Positions 42,900 to 53,977 of a stretch of 64,000 nt of DNA are shown piece by piece (positions within the stretch are counted from its first letter, which is position 1; each line of letters starts with the position of its first letter). The DNA is from Prescottella soli (GTDB lineage Bacteria > Actinomycetota > Actinomycetes > Mycobacteriales > Mycobacteriaceae). The notes under the pieces were generated by a model. It made no database searches, had not been told where the DNA came from, and saw only the letters and a program-made list of their open reading frames with translations. The position numbers and the translations under genes are program-made. The stretch is from NCBI RefSeq assembly GCF_040024445.1, contig NZ_CP157276.1:2294001-2358000 (forward strand), read 5' to 3'.

Positions 42900-43997
42900 C
42901 TACTCGGCGCGACGACGCCGGCGCCGCTCTCCGTCGCCTGCGTCGCCGGACTTGAGGTTCGCCATGATCTCGGCGACCGAGAGCCCGTTCGAGTGCGCGC
43001 CCCCGGCGTCCTCGGGATCCTCCACACGCCGGCGCGAGCGCCGCGATGCCGGCCGCGACTCGTCGGTCTGCGCATCGTCGAGCTGCGCATCCTCGGGCTG
43101 CGCATCCTCGGGCTGCGCATCCGGCTCGGGTGCGGCGACGGGCGCCCCGTCTTTGGCCGGGGCAGCAGCCCTGGCCGCCGGGACGGGCACCTTCGCCGCA
43201 GCCGCTTCCTTCACGGGTTCCGGTGCCTTGACCGGCGCTTTCGCCGGTGCCGGCGCCTTGGCCGGTGCCCTCGCGGGCGCCGGTGCCTGTGCACGAGCCG
43301 GCGCCTTCGCGGGCTGTGGCGGCTTGACCGGCGCCGGCGCCTCGGCCACCGCGTCGTCGATGGCCTCGACGTCGATCGGCGGAATCACCGTCGTCTCCGC
43401 CGTGACCGGGTCGTCGTACGGATTCGCGAAGCCCGGGCCCTGCGGCGCGGGCTGCCGCGACTGATCGCGGGCGGGGGCCTTGGCGCCCGGCACGAACAGG
43501 CCCGACGCGGCCGGCTGGTAGCTGCCCGCCAGCTCCTGGACCCGCGTCGACTCTGCCCGCAGCGCCACCCGGTCCTCCGGGAGGCGGCCGTCGAACAGCA
43601 CCTCGAGGTTCCTGCGCAGCGCGGCGAGTTCCTCGCGCAGCGCCTTGATGGTCTCGGCCTCGGCTCCGAGTTCGCCGCGCACCCGCGCCTCGACGCCCAG
43701 CTCGTACTCGCGGCGAGCGCTGATCTCGCGCTCGAGCTGCAATTCGTACACCTTCTGCAGGTCACGAACCTTCGCCTTGTCCAGAGCGGACTCGCGGCGG
43801 TACTTCGTCATCGCGATGGCGCCCAACGTCGCCGCCCACAACGCGATCACCAATCCCACGCGGAGCAGTTGGACGCTCTCGCTGAAGATCAGAAGGAGAG
43901 AAGCGGCAACGGCCAGCACCACGAGCCCGGCCACGATCATCTGGCTAGCACTGCGGCGGTTGCGGCGTACAGACTTGGTGCGACCCGGAACCGTCAT
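42900..43997 (-). CDS. Membrane protein with coiled coil and Ala/Pro/Lys-rich tail (Rv3604c-like, DUF6779)
   Basis: The 365-residue protein has a basic N-terminus, two membrane helices (MIVAGLVVLAVAASLLLIF and LLRVGLVIALWAATLGAIAM, residues ~20-60), then a charged coiled coil (~65-140). Next is a long low-complexity tail built of Lys-Ala-Pro-Ala repeats (~210-300), a short acidic repeat (PEDAQPEDAQLDDAQ) and a basic end. Position before DUF2520-panC matches Rv3604c. Function is unknown; the tail may thread the cell wall or bind DNA/RNA. Internal DNA repeats here are coding repeats. Confidence 0.83.
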   Translation of the reverse strand: MTVPGRTKSVRRNRRSASQMIVAGLVVLAVAASLLLIFSESVQLLRVGLVIALWAATLGAIAMTKYRRESALDKAKVRDLQKVYELQLEREISARREYELGVEARVRGELGAEAETIKALREELAALRRNLEVLFDGRLPEDRVALRAESTRVQELAGSYQPAASGLFVPGAKAPARDQSRQPAPQGPGFANPYDDPVTAETTVIPPIDVEAIDDAVAEAPAPVKPPQPAKAPARAQAPAPARAPAKAPAPAKAPVKAPEPVKEAAAAKVPVPAARAAAPAKDGAPVAAPEPDAQPEDAQPEDAQLDDAQTDESRPASRRSRRRVEDPEDAGGAHSNGLSVAEIMANLKSGDAGDGERRRRRRAE

Positions 43998-44077
43998 GCA
44001 GATCAGGGTAGCGGCACTCCAGGGGGAACTCAGCGGACGCGAAAGCGGCCTTGGTCCGGTTTGCCCGTTTGCACAGG

Positions 44078-44545
44078 TCAGTGGGTGGGTTGGTCCGGCG
44101 GCTCGTCGGGCGTCCGGCAACAGTGTTCGAGCCACAGCGCGGCCCCCACCAAGAGAACCGCGGCGATCAGTCCGATGATCACGCCCGGACTGTCCGACAC
44201 GGCCGCCGACAGCTGCGAGCGCTGCGGCCACAGGAAGACGAGAAAGCCCGCCCACACCCCCGCACTCGCGGCGCCGACCAGCGCCGACGCCTTCGCCAGG
44301 GCCGCCGCGCGGGCGGCCGTGATCGGATGCAGCTGCCGCGGACCGGGACCGATCGCGTGGTCCCGCACCCGCGCCCGGATCACGAACGCCAGCACCACCT
44401 CGATCAGCGCGACCGGGTACAACGAGGCCCCGGCATAGACCGGGATCGGAGGCAGCGAACCGTACGAGACGCGAACCAGCAACCAGGTGGCTACCCCGGC
44501 CACGAGTGCCAGCGACAACAAGTCCCAGATTCGCGTCGGCTTCAT
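44078..44545 (-). CDS. DUF3180 membrane protein (Rv3605c-like)
   Basis: The 155-residue protein has four membrane helices: LLSLALVAGVATWLLVRVSYG, VYAGASLYPVALIEVVLAFVI, ALVGAASAGVWAGFLVFLW and GVIIGLIAAVLLVGAALWL. The cytosolic loop AIGPGPRQLHPITAARAAALAKASA is the DUF3180 family signature. It sits 5 bp after folK, in the conserved folate-pantothenate block. Its function is unknown. Confidence 0.87.
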   Translation of the reverse strand: MKPTRIWDLLSLALVAGVATWLLVRVSYGSLPPIPVYAGASLYPVALIEVVLAFVIRARVRDHAIGPGPRQLHPITAARAAALAKASALVGAASAGVWAGFLVFLWPQRSQLSAAVSDSPGVIIGLIAAVLLVGAALWLEHCCRTPDEPPDQPTH

Positions 44546-44550
44546 CACAG

Positions 44551-45057
44551 TTACCGTAGTTCCAGCTGCAGCGGCGTCCGCCGAACTCCGGCCAGTTCGT
44601 CCGCGTCGAGGCGCGCCAGCAGTGCGTCCACCCGCTCCTCGGCCCCTCCGACCACGAGCGTCGCGTCGGGTTCGACGTCGAGCCACGGCACCAGCACGAA
44701 CGCGCGCTCGTGGGCGCGCGGATGCGGCAGCGTCAGCTCCGGATCGTCACTGCGGATCCCGTCGCACGTCACGACGTCGACGTCCAGCGTGCGTGGCCCC
44801 CACCGCTGCTCACGCACGCGGTCGGCGTCGGCCTCGAGCTGCTGCCCGCGCCGCAACCATCCCCGGCAGTCGGTGCCGGGGTCGTCGACGATCAGGGTCG
44901 CGTTCAGGAAGTCCTGCTGCTCGACACCGCCCCACGGCGCCGTCGCGTAGACGGGCGACACCGCGACGATCCACTCGCGCAACCCGTCGACGACGCCCTG
45001 CAGGTGCGCGAGGCTGTCCCCGATGTTGGAGCCGATCGACAGCACCGCCCGGCTCAC
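44551..45057 (-). CDS. folK: HPPK: 6-hydroxymethyl-dihydropterin pyrophosphokinase
   Basis: FolK transfers pyrophosphate from ATP to the dihydropterin alcohol before dihydropteroate synthase. The 168-residue protein shows [15 protein letters not shown] at the N-terminus, [17 protein letters not shown] (~39-55), the [12 protein letters not shown] metal-binding motif (~85-97) and [19 protein letters not shown] 45057 overlaps the folB stop. Order folE-folP-folB-folK is that of mycobacteria. Confidence 0.96.
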   Translation of the reverse strand: MSRAVLSIGSNIGDSLAHLQGVVDGLREWIVAVSPVYATAPWGGVEQQDFLNATLIVDDPGTDCRGWLRRGQQLEADADRVREQRWGPRTLDVDVVTCDGIRSDDPELTLPHPRAHERAFVLVPWLDVEPDATLVVGGAEERVDALLARLDADELAGVRRTPLQLELR

Positions 45058-45455
45058 CGGGCGGCCCCGACCGCGGTCCGCGACCGCGTCGCGACCACCG
45101 CGACATCCCGGAACGTCAACGGGATCGGCGCGGACGGCTTGTGCAGCACCACCTCGACCTGTCTCACCCGCGCGTCGCGCATCACGTCGTCCGCGATCTC
45201 CGCGGCCACCGTCTCGATCAGGTCCCGCGCCGGGCCCCCGATGATCGCGGCGGCGCGCTGCGCCAGCTCGCCGTAGTCGAACGTGTCCTTCAGATCGTCC
45301 GACGCCGCGGCCGGCGCCAGGTCCATCCACAGGGTCACGTCGACGAAGAAGTCCTGCCCGTCACGCTTCTCGTGATCGAACACTCCGTGGTTGCCGCGGA
45401 CCTTCAGCCCCCGCAACTCGATTCGGTCGTCCGAGACAGCACTGCCATCACTCAC
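45054..45455 (-). CDS. folB: Dihydroneopterin aldolase
   Basis: FolB splits dihydroneopterin to 6-hydroxymethyl-dihydropterin. The 133-residue protein has the family opening [20 protein letters not shown] (~residues 13-32), the catalytic Glu in this segment, and [18 protein letters not shown] near the end with the conserved Lys. It overlaps folP at its start and folK at its end, so three folate genes are translationally linked. Confidence 0.95.
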   Translation of the reverse strand: MSDGSAVSDDRIELRGLKVRGNHGVFDHEKRDGQDFFVDVTLWMDLAPAAASDDLKDTFDYGELAQRAAAIIGGPARDLIETVAAEIADDVMRDARVRQVEVVLHKPSAPIPLTFRDVAVVATRSRTAVGAAR

Positions 45456-46314
45456 CCGTCACCTCCTGGGATCTCTGACTACCACTCGCCCAGGCCCCCG
45501 CGACCGCGATCGCGTCGAGCGAGGCCTGCGCGTCGTGGACGCGCACACCCCACGCGCCGTGCGTCGCCGCGAGCGCCGAGATGACAGCGGTCGCAACCTC
45601 GCGGCCCGCCGGCGGCCGGACAGTGCCGTCCACGTCCGCGAGCAGCGACCCGAGGAACCGCTTGCGCGACGCCCCGATCAGGACCGGGAACCCCAGCTCG
45701 ACCAGCTCGGGCAGGCGGTGCAGCAACTGCCAGTTGTGGTCCGGCTCCTTGACGAACCCGAGCCCCGGATCCAGCACCAGCGCCTTGGGATCGACCCCGG
45801 CCGCCACCGCCGCGTCCACCTGGACCATCAGCTCGTCGCGCACGTCGCGGACCACGTCGTCGTAGTGCGTCGATCCACCGGCGTGCACGAACTCGCCCGC
45901 GGGACGCCAGTGCATCAGGATCCACGGGACCCCCGCGTCGGCGACCACCCGGGCCATGTCGGCGTCCGCGCGGCCACCCGAGACGTCGTTGACGATCGAG
46001 ACGCCGGCCTCGATCGCCGCCTGCGCCACCGACGCGCGCATCGTGTCGACGCTGACCGTGACGCCCTCCGCGGCGAGTGCCGCGATCACGGGCGCGACGC
46101 GGGCCGCCTCGACCTCGGGATCGACCCGGGCAGCGCCCGGCCGCGTGGACTCGCCGCCGACGTCGACGATGTCGACCCCGAGCCGGTGCAGGTTCAGGCC
46201 GTGCTCGACGGCCACGTCCCGGTCCAGGAATCGACCGCCGTCCGAGAACGAATCGACGGTCACGTTGAGGACGCCCATCACGATGGGCCGGCCGGGGTTC
46301 GGTAACGCGATCAC
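45448..46314 (-). CDS. folP: Dihydropteroate synthase
   Basis: FolP joins the pterin pyrophosphate with p-aminobenzoate; it is the sulfonamide target. The 288-residue TIM-barrel enzyme has [16 protein letters not shown] (~12-27) with the usual NVTPDSFSDGG Pro replaced by Val, [14 protein letters not shown] (~48-61) and late [17 protein letters not shown] (~215-231). GTG 46314 overlaps the folE stop. Confidence 0.96.
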   Translation of the reverse strand: MIALPNPGRPIVMGVLNVTVDSFSDGGRFLDRDVAVEHGLNLHRLGVDIVDVGGESTRPGAARVDPEVEAARVAPVIAALAAEGVTVSVDTMRASVAQAAIEAGVSIVNDVSGGRADADMARVVADAGVPWILMHWRPAGEFVHAGGSTHYDDVVRDVRDELMVQVDAAVAAGVDPKALVLDPGLGFVKEPDHNWQLLHRLPELVELGFPVLIGASRKRFLGSLLADVDGTVRPPAGREVATAVISALAATHGAWGVRVHDAQASLDAIAVAGAWASGSQRSQEVTGE

Positions 46315-46928
46315 TTGCGGAGAATCAGATCCAGAGCCTCGGCACGGGACGCGGAGTTCGACTGGAACAGTCCGCGCACCGCCGACGTCGTGGTGCTCGC
46401 GCCGGGCTTGCGGATTCCGCGCATTGCCATGCAGAGGTGCTCGGCCTCGATGACGACGATCGCGCCGCGCGGATCGAGCTTGCGCACCAGCGCGTCGGCG
46501 ATCTGGCTCGTCAGGCGCTCCTGCACTTGCGGGCGCTTGGCGTACAGGTCGACCAGCCGCGCGAGCTTCGACAGCCCGGTGACCCGACCCGTCGGGCCGG
46601 GGATGTAGCCGACGTGCGCGACGCCGTGGAACGAGACCAGGTGGTGCTCGCAGGTCGAGTACATCGGGATGTCACGGACGAGGACCATCTCCTGGTGACC
46701 CTCGTCGAACGTCGTGTTCAGCACGTCGTCCGGCTCGGTGTACAGGCCCGCGAACACCTCGCGGTACGCCCGTGCCACGCGAGCCGGGGTGTCGAGGAGT
46801 CCAGGGCGGTCGGGATCCTCGCCGACCGCGATCAGCAACTCACGAACGGCGGCCTCAGCACGCGCTTGATCGAACGGCCTCCCCGTCATGAGAGCGACCG
46901 ACTCACTCCCCAACTGATTCACCGACAA
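46311..46928 (-). CDS. folE: GTP cyclohydrolase I
   Basis: FolE opens the folate pathway by converting GTP to dihydroneopterin triphosphate. The 205-residue protein has the zinc ligands Cys and His in [14 protein letters not shown] (~90-103) and the second Cys in [11 protein letters not shown] (~160-170), plus the GTP-binding [20 protein letters not shown] chose TTG 46928 because GGAGG lies 9 nt upstream and the resulting N-terminus has the length of the M. tuberculosis protein; ATG 46889 is the main alternative. Confidence 0.94.
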   Translation of the reverse strand: MSVNQLGSESVALMTGRPFDQARAEAAVRELLIAVGEDPDRPGLLDTPARVARAYREVFAGLYTEPDDVLNTTFDEGHQEMVLVRDIPMYSTCEHHLVSFHGVAHVGYIPGPTGRVTGLSKLARLVDLYAKRPQVQERLTSQIADALVRKLDPRGAIVVIEAEHLCMAMRGIRKPGASTTTSAVRGLFQSNSASRAEALDLILRK

Positions 46929-46959
46929 CCGACCGCACCTCCAGTTTCGGGGCTGAACG

Positions 46960-46991
46960 CCCAGACCCACACCAGCACGGGTGGGCCTGGG
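46960..46991 (-). terminator. Hairpin between ftsH and folE
   Basis: Arms 46960-46970 and 46981-46991 pair over 11 bp with one mismatch and a 10-nt loop, 22 nt past the ftsH stop. It could partly separate ftsH from the folate genes. Confidence 0.45.
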
Positions 46992-47012
46992 CCAAGCCTA
47001 GTTGCGAGCGAA

Positions 47013-49382
47013 CTACTGCGGGCCGCTCGGCCCCTCCCAGACCTGTGTCGGAGAGTCACCGTCAGACCGCCCGGTCCCCTTGTCTCCGGGACGACCCGAG
47101 CCGTTTTCGGGGCCCATCGGCCGCTGCTGCTGCGGGGGCTCCCACTGCGGGTACGGCTGCCATCCGCCCTGCTGACCCTGCTGGCCCTGCTGGCCCTGCT
47201 GGCCGGTGCCGTGGTCCAGCGGCTCCCGCGGCGGCCAGCCCGGCGCGGACCAGCCGGCGGGGGCGCCGTAGTCGGGTCGGGTGCCCGGCGCCGGCGCCGA
47301 CGACTGCGGCGGGCCCGCCGGGTGGGCGGGATGGCCGAACGAGGGCTCGGGTGCCGTATGACCGTTCACCGGCGGCGCGGTCTCGCGCTGCGCGAACGCG
47401 GGCTGCGGCGCCCGCGGCGCCGCCTGTGCGGGCTCGGTCTCCGGCGGCCACGTCTCGCCCCGCTCGATCGCGAGCTCACGCGGAGTCTTGATCGGCGGCT
47501 TGTCGGACGGCGTGCGCTCGCCGAACACGTTGAACTCGGTGATCCGCGGACGCTTCTCGACCGTCGTGAAGATCTCCTCGAGATCCTTGCGGGTCAGCGT
47601 CTCGCGCTCGAGCAGCTGACGCGCCAGCTCGTCGAGGACGTCGCGGTACTCGTTGAGGATGGACCACGCCTCGGTGTGTGCGGCCTCGATGAGGTTGCGC
47701 ACCTCCTCGTCGATCTCGCGGGCGACCTCGTGCGAGTAGTCGGAGTTCATCCCCATCGAACGACCCAGGAACGGGTCGCCCTGCTCCTGGCCGTACCGGA
47801 CGGCGCCGAGCTTGGCGCTCATGCCGTACTCGGTCACCATCGCGCGAGCGATCTTGGTGGCCTGGTCGATGTCCGACGACGCACCCGTCGTGGGCTCGTG
47901 GAACACCAGTTCCTCGGCGGCACGGCCGCCCATCGCCATCACCAGGCGCGCGATCATCTCCGACCGCGTCATCAGGCCCTTGTCGTCCTCGGGGACGGTC
48001 ATCGCGTGACCGCCGGTGCGTCCGCGCGCCAGGATCGTGACCTTGTAGATCGGTTCGATGTCCGGCATCGCCCACGCCGCGAGCGTGTGGCCGCCCTCGT
48101 GGTACGCGGTGATCTTCTTCTCGTGCTCGGAGATGATCCGGCTCTTGCGGCGCGGGCCGCCGATCACGCGGTCGACGGACTCCTCGAGTGCCGCCTCGGT
48201 GATCACGGTGCCGTTCTCGCGGGCCGTGAGCAGCGCGGCCTCGTTGATGACGTTCGCGAGGTCCGCACCGGACATGCCGACCGTGCGCTTGGCGAGGCCC
48301 TCGAGATCAGCGTTCTGGTCGAGCGGCTTGCCCTGCGAGTGGACCCGCAGGATGGCGCGCCGTCCCGCGAGGTCGGGGTTGCCGACCGGGATCTGACGGT
48401 CGAAGCGACCCGGGCGCAGCAGCGCGGGATCGAGGATGTCGGGGCGGTTGGTCGCGGCGATCAGGATGATGCCGGTGCGGTCGCCGAAGCCGTCCATCTC
48501 GACGAGCAGCTGGTTGAGGGTCTGCTCGCGCTCGTCGTGGCCGCCGCCGAGGCCCGCACCACGCTGGCGGCCGACGGCGTCGATCTCGTCGACGAAGATG
48601 ATGCACGGGCTGTTCTGCTTGGCCTGCTCGAACAGGTCACGCACACGCGAGGCGCCGACACCGACGAACATCTCGACGAAGTCCGAACCGGAGATCGTGA
48701 AGAACGGGACGCCGGCCTCGCCCGCGACAGCGCGCGCGAGCAGCGTCTTGCCGGTGCCGGGAGGTCCGTAGAGCAGCACGCCCTTGGGGATCTTCGCGCC
48801 CAACGCCTGGTACCGCGCCGGGTTCTGCAGGAAGTCCTTGATCTCGTAGAGCTCCTCGACCGCCTCGTCGGCGCCGGCGACGTCCGCGAACGTCGTCCGG
48901 GGCATGTCCTTCGACAGCTGCTTGGCCTTGGACTTGGAGAAGCCCATCATTCCGCCGCGACCGCCGCCCTGCATGCGGTTCATCACGAAGAAGAAGATGC
49001 CGAGCAGCAGCACCATCGGCAGCACGAACAGCAACAGCGACGTCAGCCAGCTCTCCTGGGTGACGTTGGTGTTGAACTCCTGCGCCCCGGAACCGGAGAC
49101 CTTGTTGAAGATCTGCTCGGACGCCGCGCTCGGGTACTTGGCGATGATCTCGGTCTTGCCGTCGGTGCCGTCGTTGCCGCTCTTGAGCCACAGACGGACC
49201 TGCTGTTCGCGGTCGTCGATCTGCGCCTTGTCGACGTTCTTGGCGTCGAGCTGCGAGATCGCCACCGAGGTGTCGACCGACTTGAACCCGCGCGTGTCGT
49301 TGCCGAAGTAGGTGAAGGCGTAGATCACCAACAGGACTCCGGCGACTATCGCCAGGTTGCGGAACACTGTCTTGCGGTTCAT
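47013..49382 (-). CDS. ftsH: ATP-dependent zinc metalloprotease FtsH
   Basis: FtsH is a membrane-bound AAA+ protease that degrades damaged membrane proteins and selected regulators. The 789-residue protein has two membrane helices (residues ~6-22 and ~112-130) around an extracytoplasmic domain, an AAA domain with Walker A GPPGTGKT near 201, the second-region-of-homology Arg pair in RPGRFDRQI, and the zinc site HEGGH near 429 with a third acidic ligand downstream. The last ~150 residues are a Pro/Gln/Gly-rich cytosolic tail including four tandem GQQ repeats, longer than in E. coli but usual in mycolata. ATG 49382. Confidence 0.97.
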   Translation of the reverse strand: MNRKTVFRNLAIVAGVLLVIYAFTYFGNDTRGFKSVDTSVAISQLDAKNVDKAQIDDREQQVRLWLKSGNDGTDGKTEIIAKYPSAASEQIFNKVSGSGAQEFNTNVTQESWLTSLLLFVLPMVLLLGIFFFVMNRMQGGGRGGMMGFSKSKAKQLSKDMPRTTFADVAGADEAVEELYEIKDFLQNPARYQALGAKIPKGVLLYGPPGTGKTLLARAVAGEAGVPFFTISGSDFVEMFVGVGASRVRDLFEQAKQNSPCIIFVDEIDAVGRQRGAGLGGGHDEREQTLNQLLVEMDGFGDRTGIILIAATNRPDILDPALLRPGRFDRQIPVGNPDLAGRRAILRVHSQGKPLDQNADLEGLAKRTVGMSGADLANVINEAALLTARENGTVITEAALEESVDRVIGGPRRKSRIISEHEKKITAYHEGGHTLAAWAMPDIEPIYKVTILARGRTGGHAMTVPEDDKGLMTRSEMIARLVMAMGGRAAEELVFHEPTTGASSDIDQATKIARAMVTEYGMSAKLGAVRYGQEQGDPFLGRSMGMNSDYSHEVAREIDEEVRNLIEAAHTEAWSILNEYRDVLDELARQLLERETLTRKDLEEIFTTVEKRPRITEFNVFGERTPSDKPPIKTPRELAIERGETWPPETEPAQAAPRAPQPAFAQRETAPPVNGHTAPEPSFGHPAHPAGPPQSSAPAPGTRPDYGAPAGWSAPGWPPREPLDHGTGQQGQQGQQGQQGGWQPYPQWEPPQQQRPMGPENGSGRPGDKGTGRSDGDSPTQVWEGPSGPQ

Positions 49383-49654
49383 ACAGGTTCGGCCACGGAG
49401 GCCGGTCCTTTCGGTAGTGCGGGCAACGCTCGTGCAGGTACGTGAGTCACCGGTCCGGCTGGGCCGACAAATGGTCGTTCCGGCGGTCCGGACACCTCAG
49501 ATTACCGCGACGACGTTGCTCGATGCCTGGTAGCAGCCAGCCACGCCGGAGAAGTCTCCGAGAAGTGGCGTCATGGGTTTCAACGCACGCCACCCCCGCT
49601 CCGGTTCCCGTTCAGGGACGAAGCGGCCCCCTGCGGGACCGATCGTGCCGCATC

Positions 49655-51007
49655 TCACACAGGAGCGTGACGGGGCCAGCCCTGTCGGCGCTCGAGTTCC
49701 GCGGCGACCGCGAGGACGGTCCGTTCCCCGCCCGGCGGCGCGACGATCTGCACAGCGAGCGGTGTCCTCGACGTGGAGTGCATACCGACCGGCACGCTCG
49801 CGGCGGGCCAGCCGAGCACGTTCCACATAGCGCTGAACGGTGCATATCGTACATTTGCGACAACGTTGGACGCCCACGACTTCTCGCTCCACGCGAGCGC
49901 CTCGATCGGCGGCTGGGCGAGCGACGGCATCACCACGACGTCGAACGCGGAGAAGAAGCAGAGCATCCGCTGCTCGATGCGATCCACCTGTGACTGCCGC
50001 ACCAGACCCGCACGCTTGATCGCCCGGCCGAGAGCAACGTGCCGACGGGTGCGACGCTGCAGCAACGCCGGATCGAGATCGGCGGCGTCGTCGGCGGTGC
50101 CGGCCAGCCAGCGTGCGAAGGCCGCCGTCATGTTCGGTGGGTACGGCACCCGCGTCGCGTCCGTCCGGTGACCGGATTCCGCGAGCAGCGCCACGGTCTT
50201 CTCGAGCCCGGCCAGCCACTCGCGGTCGACCCGCAGAATCGGCGACGGCGGATTGACGGCGACACCGATTCGCAGCGGCCGCGGCTGCGGGATCCGGCCG
50301 AGATCGGGGTCGTCGGCCAGCACCGACAGCATCAGTGCCGCGTCCTCGACGGTCGACGCGATCGGCCCGTTCTCCGCCATCCCGAACCAAGAGTGTGCGC
50401 CCAACTCGGACGGCACCACCCCGCGACCCGGCTTGACGCCGAAGACGCCGCACGCGGCCGACGGGATCCGGATCGAGCCCATGCCGTCGGCCGCCAACGC
50501 GATCGGCACCATCCCGTCGGCGACGGCTGCAGCGGAACCACCGGACGAGCCGCCCGGGACCCGGTCCGGGTTCCACGGGTTGCGGGTGATCACGCCCGGT
50601 GAGTCGACGGCACCCCACACGCACAGTTCCGGCACCGCGGTCAGCCCGATCGGGATCGCCCCGGCCGCCCGCAGCCGCGCCACCGCCGGGTGGTCGTGCG
50701 CCGACGGGGTGGGATCCGTCGCCGCCGAGCCGTCGCGCATCGGTTCGCCCCGGACCCGGACGTTGTCCTTGATCGCGACCGGGACCCCGGCGAGGGGCAG
50801 GTCAGCGAGATCCGGGCGCTGCGCGAGCGCCTCGGCCTCGGCGCGGGCCCGCTCGCCCAGGACCCGCACGAAGGCACGGATCCGCGGGTCACGCTGCTCG
50901 ATCCGGCTCAGCGCATCGTCGACGGCGGCCACCGGCGACAGCACGCCGGAGCGCACCCGGGCGGCGATGGAAACGGCAGTGAACTCCACGGTCAAGGGAT
51001 CTCGCAC
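49655..51007 (-). CDS. Amidase (amidase-signature family)
   Basis: This 450-residue hydrolase of the amidase-signature family shows the catalytic Lys in VPVAIKDNVRV (~residue 78), the Gly/Ser-rich PGGSSGGSAAAVADG (~150-165) with cis-Ser, and the nucleophile in the DGMGSIRIPSAACG segment (~173-186). The usual ...RIPAA is RIPSA here. The substrate could be an acyl amide or an amidated metabolite; no partner gene indicates which. It is cytosolic, with no signal peptide. Divergent from the Ser/Thr kinase gene. Confidence 0.9.
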   Translation of the reverse strand: MRDPLTVEFTAVSIAARVRSGVLSPVAAVDDALSRIEQRDPRIRAFVRVLGERARAEAEALAQRPDLADLPLAGVPVAIKDNVRVRGEPMRDGSAATDPTPSAHDHPAVARLRAAGAIPIGLTAVPELCVWGAVDSPGVITRNPWNPDRVPGGSSGGSAAAVADGMVPIALAADGMGSIRIPSAACGVFGVKPGRGVVPSELGAHSWFGMAENGPIASTVEDAALMLSVLADDPDLGRIPQPRPLRIGVAVNPPSPILRVDREWLAGLEKTVALLAESGHRTDATRVPYPPNMTAAFARWLAGTADDAADLDPALLQRRTRRHVALGRAIKRAGLVRQSQVDRIEQRMLCFFSAFDVVVMPSLAQPPIEALAWSEKSWASNVVANVRYAPFSAMWNVLGWPAASVPVGMHSTSRTPLAVQIVAPPGGERTVLAVAAELERRQGWPRHAPV

Positions 51008-51110
51008 CTGCCGAGTATGCGTCGGTCGGCGATATCATTTCGAGTACCCCGAGGGGTGAGTTTCAGCTACCCACCCCGAGCACTCCCCCATCTTCGGACG
51101 GTGACGAGTG

Positions 51111-53450
51111 ATGGACGGTCCAATTCGATCGACAGATGCCGATCCGGCCGCTACTGCTACGACCATCGACGGCGGACCTGCGCCGAATCCGGGCTCGCGG
51201 ACGGTGTCGTTCCTCGCCGACGTGGTCGCCCGGTTCGCCGCCGAATGGGAGGCCACCGACGCGCCCCCCGACATCGAGTCGTTCCTGCCCGGCGGCCTCC
51301 CGGTCGGTGACGCGCTGCGCCGCGCCGCGATCGTCGAACTCGTGAAGGTCGATCTCGAGTACCGCCTGCTGCACGCCGACCTGCCCAAACCGCTGTCGGC
51401 GTACCGCGAGGAGTTCCCCGAACTGCAGTCGAAGCCGCTGCCCGTCGATCTCATCTACGAGGACTTCCACCTGCGCCGCCGGAGCGGTCACGCCGTGGAC
51501 GCGGACGCGTACGTGCGCGAGTTCCCCGAGAACGCGGGACAGGTAGCGGCGCTGCTCGACGGCCCAGACGACTACCGCAGCACCCTGATTGCGCAGCCCG
51601 GTGCGCAGCGCGCGCTCGAGCAGGTCGATGTCGGTGACCACATCGACGACTTCGATCTGCTCGCCCCGCTGGGCCGCGGGTCGTTCGCCCGCGTGTTCCT
51701 CGCCCGGCAGCGGTCGATGCATCGGATCGTGGCGGTGAAGGTGTCGCACGATCACGGCACGGAGCCGGAGACGCTGGCCCAGCTCGACCACGACTACATC
51801 GTGCGGGTGTTCGATCAGCGGCTCCTGGACGACCGTGAGCTCAAGCTGCTGTACATGCAGTACGTGCCGGGCGGCACCCTGCTCGACGTCCTGCGCCGGG
51901 TTCGGGAGACCCCGCCCGATCCGGAACGTCCGCGGTCCGGGCTGCTGCTGCTCGAATCGATCGACGCGGTCCTCGAACGCAAGGGTGAGATCCGGCCGAG
52001 CGATTCGAGCGTCCGCGACGAGATCGCGGCGCTCACCTGGCCCGAGACGGTCGCCTGGCTGGGCCGACGTCTCGCCGACGCCCTCGATTACGCGGACCAG
52101 CACGGGGTCCTGCACCGCGACATCAAACCCGCGAACGTGCTGTTGACGTCGGAGGGCGTCCCCAAGCTGGCGGACTTCAACATCAGTTTCAGCGACCGGG
52201 TGTCCGGGACCAGCCCGGTCGCGTACTTCGGGGGATCGCTGGCGTACATGTCGCCCGAGCAGCTCGAGGCCTGCCACCCGGACCTGCCCGGCACGGCCGC
52301 CGACCTGGACGTCCGCAGCGACATCTACGCGCTCGGGGTGATGCTGTGGGAGCTGTTGACGGGTCGGCGTCCGTTCGCGGACGAGCGCGACGCCGGCGAG
52401 TCGGCGACGTCGCTCGAGCGGATGCTGGAACTGCGGCGACGCGAGATCGACCCACGGTTCCAGGACGAGCTGCCCGACGACTGCCCCGCCGCACTCCGTC
52501 GCGTCCTGCTGACGTGCCTGGAGCCGGATCCCGAGGACCGCTGGTTGACCGGAGCAGAGCTGGCACAGCAGTTCGACCTGTGCCTCGATGCGCGCGCCCG
52601 CGACCTCGTCGACCCGCCGCCGAACAGTTGGCGGTACCGGCTGCGGCCGTGGATGGTCCCGATCGTCGCGCTCGGCGTGGGCGTGCCGAACGCGCTGGCG
52701 GCGGTCTACAACTACCACCACAACCAGACGCTCATCATCGATCAGTTGTCCCCACACGCTCAGGAGCGGTTCGTCGACATCTCACAGGTGATCAACGGCG
52801 TTCTGTTTCCGCTCGGATTCGTGATGATCGTGTACCTCTGCCGCCACGTCATCTCGGTACCCCGAGGTCTGCGCAAGGGCCGGAGCTACAACGCGGCGGC
52901 CCTCGCGCGGGCGCGCGCGGACACCCTGCGGATGGGCGACCGGATCGTCGCGGTGGTGTTCGCGCTGTGGCTCGTCGCCGGCATCGCGTTCCCGGTCTCC
53001 CTGCAGATCGCCGCGGGCGGCCTCCCGCACGGCGCCTACGTGCACTTCCTGGGATCGCAGATCGTGTGCGGCGCGGTGGCCGTCGCGTACCCGTTCTTCC
53101 TGGTGACGTTCTATGCGGTGCGCTGCCTGTACCCGTCGCTGCTGCCGCACGGCATCACCAGCAGCAGCGACGAGCGGCGGCTACGCAGGCTGGACCGCCG
53201 CAGCACCCTCTACCTCGCGGTGGCGGCGTCGGTACCGCTGATCGGGGTCGCCGGGGTGACGTTCCTGTCCCCCGACGAGATCTCGGTCGTCGTCTACGCG
53301 GTGCGGGTGCTGTGCGTCGGCGGGGTGATCGCGTTCGTGTTGGTGTACTGGCTGTTCCGCCTCCTCGAGGCGGATCTGCTGGCGCTCGAACGCGTCGTGT
53401 CGCGGGGGAACTATCCCCCGTACACCTCGGGGTCGAGGGTGCCGATGTAG
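51111..53450 (+). CDS. Membrane-anchored Ser/Thr protein kinase with unusual N-terminal domain
   Basis: This 779-residue Hanks-type kinase has an N-terminal region (~33-170) with two similar segments ([40 protein letters not shown]), a pattern I associate mostly with planctomycete kinases. The kinase domain has the G-loop [12 protein letters not shown] (~186), VAVKVS Lys (~210), [11 protein letters not shown] (~335), DFN in place of DFG (ADFNISF, ~353) and SLAYMSPEQ. It is followed by at least five membrane helices (~510-770) and no PASTA repeats. The last 40 bp overlap convergent hpt. GTG 51108 is an alternative start. Confidence 0.88.
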   Translation: MDGPIRSTDADPAATATTIDGGPAPNPGSRTVSFLADVVARFAAEWEATDAPPDIESFLPGGLPVGDALRRAAIVELVKVDLEYRLLHADLPKPLSAYREEFPELQSKPLPVDLIYEDFHLRRRSGHAVDADAYVREFPENAGQVAALLDGPDDYRSTLIAQPGAQRALEQVDVGDHIDDFDLLAPLGRGSFARVFLARQRSMHRIVAVKVSHDHGTEPETLAQLDHDYIVRVFDQRLLDDRELKLLYMQYVPGGTLLDVLRRVRETPPDPERPRSGLLLLESIDAVLERKGEIRPSDSSVRDEIAALTWPETVAWLGRRLADALDYADQHGVLHRDIKPANVLLTSEGVPKLADFNISFSDRVSGTSPVAYFGGSLAYMSPEQLEACHPDLPGTAADLDVRSDIYALGVMLWELLTGRRPFADERDAGESATSLERMLELRRREIDPRFQDELPDDCPAALRRVLLTCLEPDPEDRWLTGAELAQQFDLCLDARARDLVDPPPNSWRYRLRPWMVPIVALGVGVPNALAAVYNYHHNQTLIIDQLSPHAQERFVDISQVINGVLFPLGFVMIVYLCRHVISVPRGLRKGRSYNAAALARARADTLRMGDRIVAVVFALWLVAGIAFPVSLQIAAGGLPHGAYVHFLGSQIVCGAVAVAYPFFLVTFYAVRCLYPSLLPHGITSSSDERRLRRLDRRSTLYLAVAASVPLIGVAGVTFLSPDEISVVVYAVRVLCVGGVIAFVLVYWLFRLLEADLLALERVVSRGNYPPYTSGSRVPM

Positions 53451-53965
53451 GGCAGGTCGCGGTAGCGCTCGGCGTAGTCGAGGCCGTAGCCGACGACGAA
53501 CTCGTTGGGGATGTCGAAGCCGACGTGTGCCACCTCGACGTCCACCTTGACCGCCTCGGGCTTGCGCAGCAGCGTGACGACCTCGAGCGACGCCGGGTTG
53601 CGGGTCTTGAGGTTGCGCATCAGCCACGACAGCGTCAGACCGGAGTCGATGATGTCCTCGACGATCAGCACGTGGCGGCCGGCGATGTCCTTGTCGAGGT
53701 CCTTGAGGATCCGCACGACACCGGACGACGACGTCGACGAGCCGTACGAGCTGACGGCCATGAACTCCATCTGGGTGGGGATCGGCAGGGCCCGCGCGAA
53801 GTCGGTCATGAAGAAGATCGCGCCCTTGAGGACACCGACCAGCAGCAGGTCGCCCTCGGGCGCACCGACCGGATAGCGCTCGGCGACGGCCGCGGCCAGT
53901 TCGGCCGTCCGCTCCTTGATCTGCTCCTCGGAGATCAGTACCGATGCGATGTCGCCCTCGTACAC
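53411..53965 (-). CDS. hpt: Hypoxanthine(-guanine) phosphoribosyltransferase
   Basis: Hpt salvages hypoxanthine and guanine to IMP and GMP using PRPP. The 184-residue protein has the PRPP-binding signature [18 protein letters not shown] (~98-115), [19 protein letters not shown] near 42-60, and the purine-binding end [22 protein letters not shown]. The 3' end overlaps the convergent kinase gene by 40 bp. tilS lies 12 bp upstream on the same strand, as in mycobacteria. Confidence 0.96.
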   Translation of the reverse strand: MYEGDIASVLISEEQIKERTAELAAAVAERYPVGAPEGDLLLVGVLKGAIFFMTDFARALPIPTQMEFMAVSSYGSSTSSSGVVRILKDLDKDIAGRHVLIVEDIIDSGLTLSWLMRNLKTRNPASLEVVTLLRKPEAVKVDVEVAHVGFDIPNEFVVGYGLDYAERYRDLPYIGTLDPEVYGG

Positions 53966-53977
53966 GGAGCATTCCCT

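Noticed and set aside
43070-43300. Direct repeats of GCGCATCCTCGGGCT and GCC-rich units
   Set aside because: Coding repeats of the acidic PEDAQ and KAPA stretches in the DUF6779-like protein.
47160-47215. Short CCTGCTGG repeats resembling a repeat array
   Set aside because: They encode the GQQ repeats of the FtsH tail in frame; there are no spacers as in CRISPR.
46437-49445. A 1002-codon plus-strand open frame opposite ftsH and folE
   Set aside because: Antisense shadow of two well-supported genes; no motifs.
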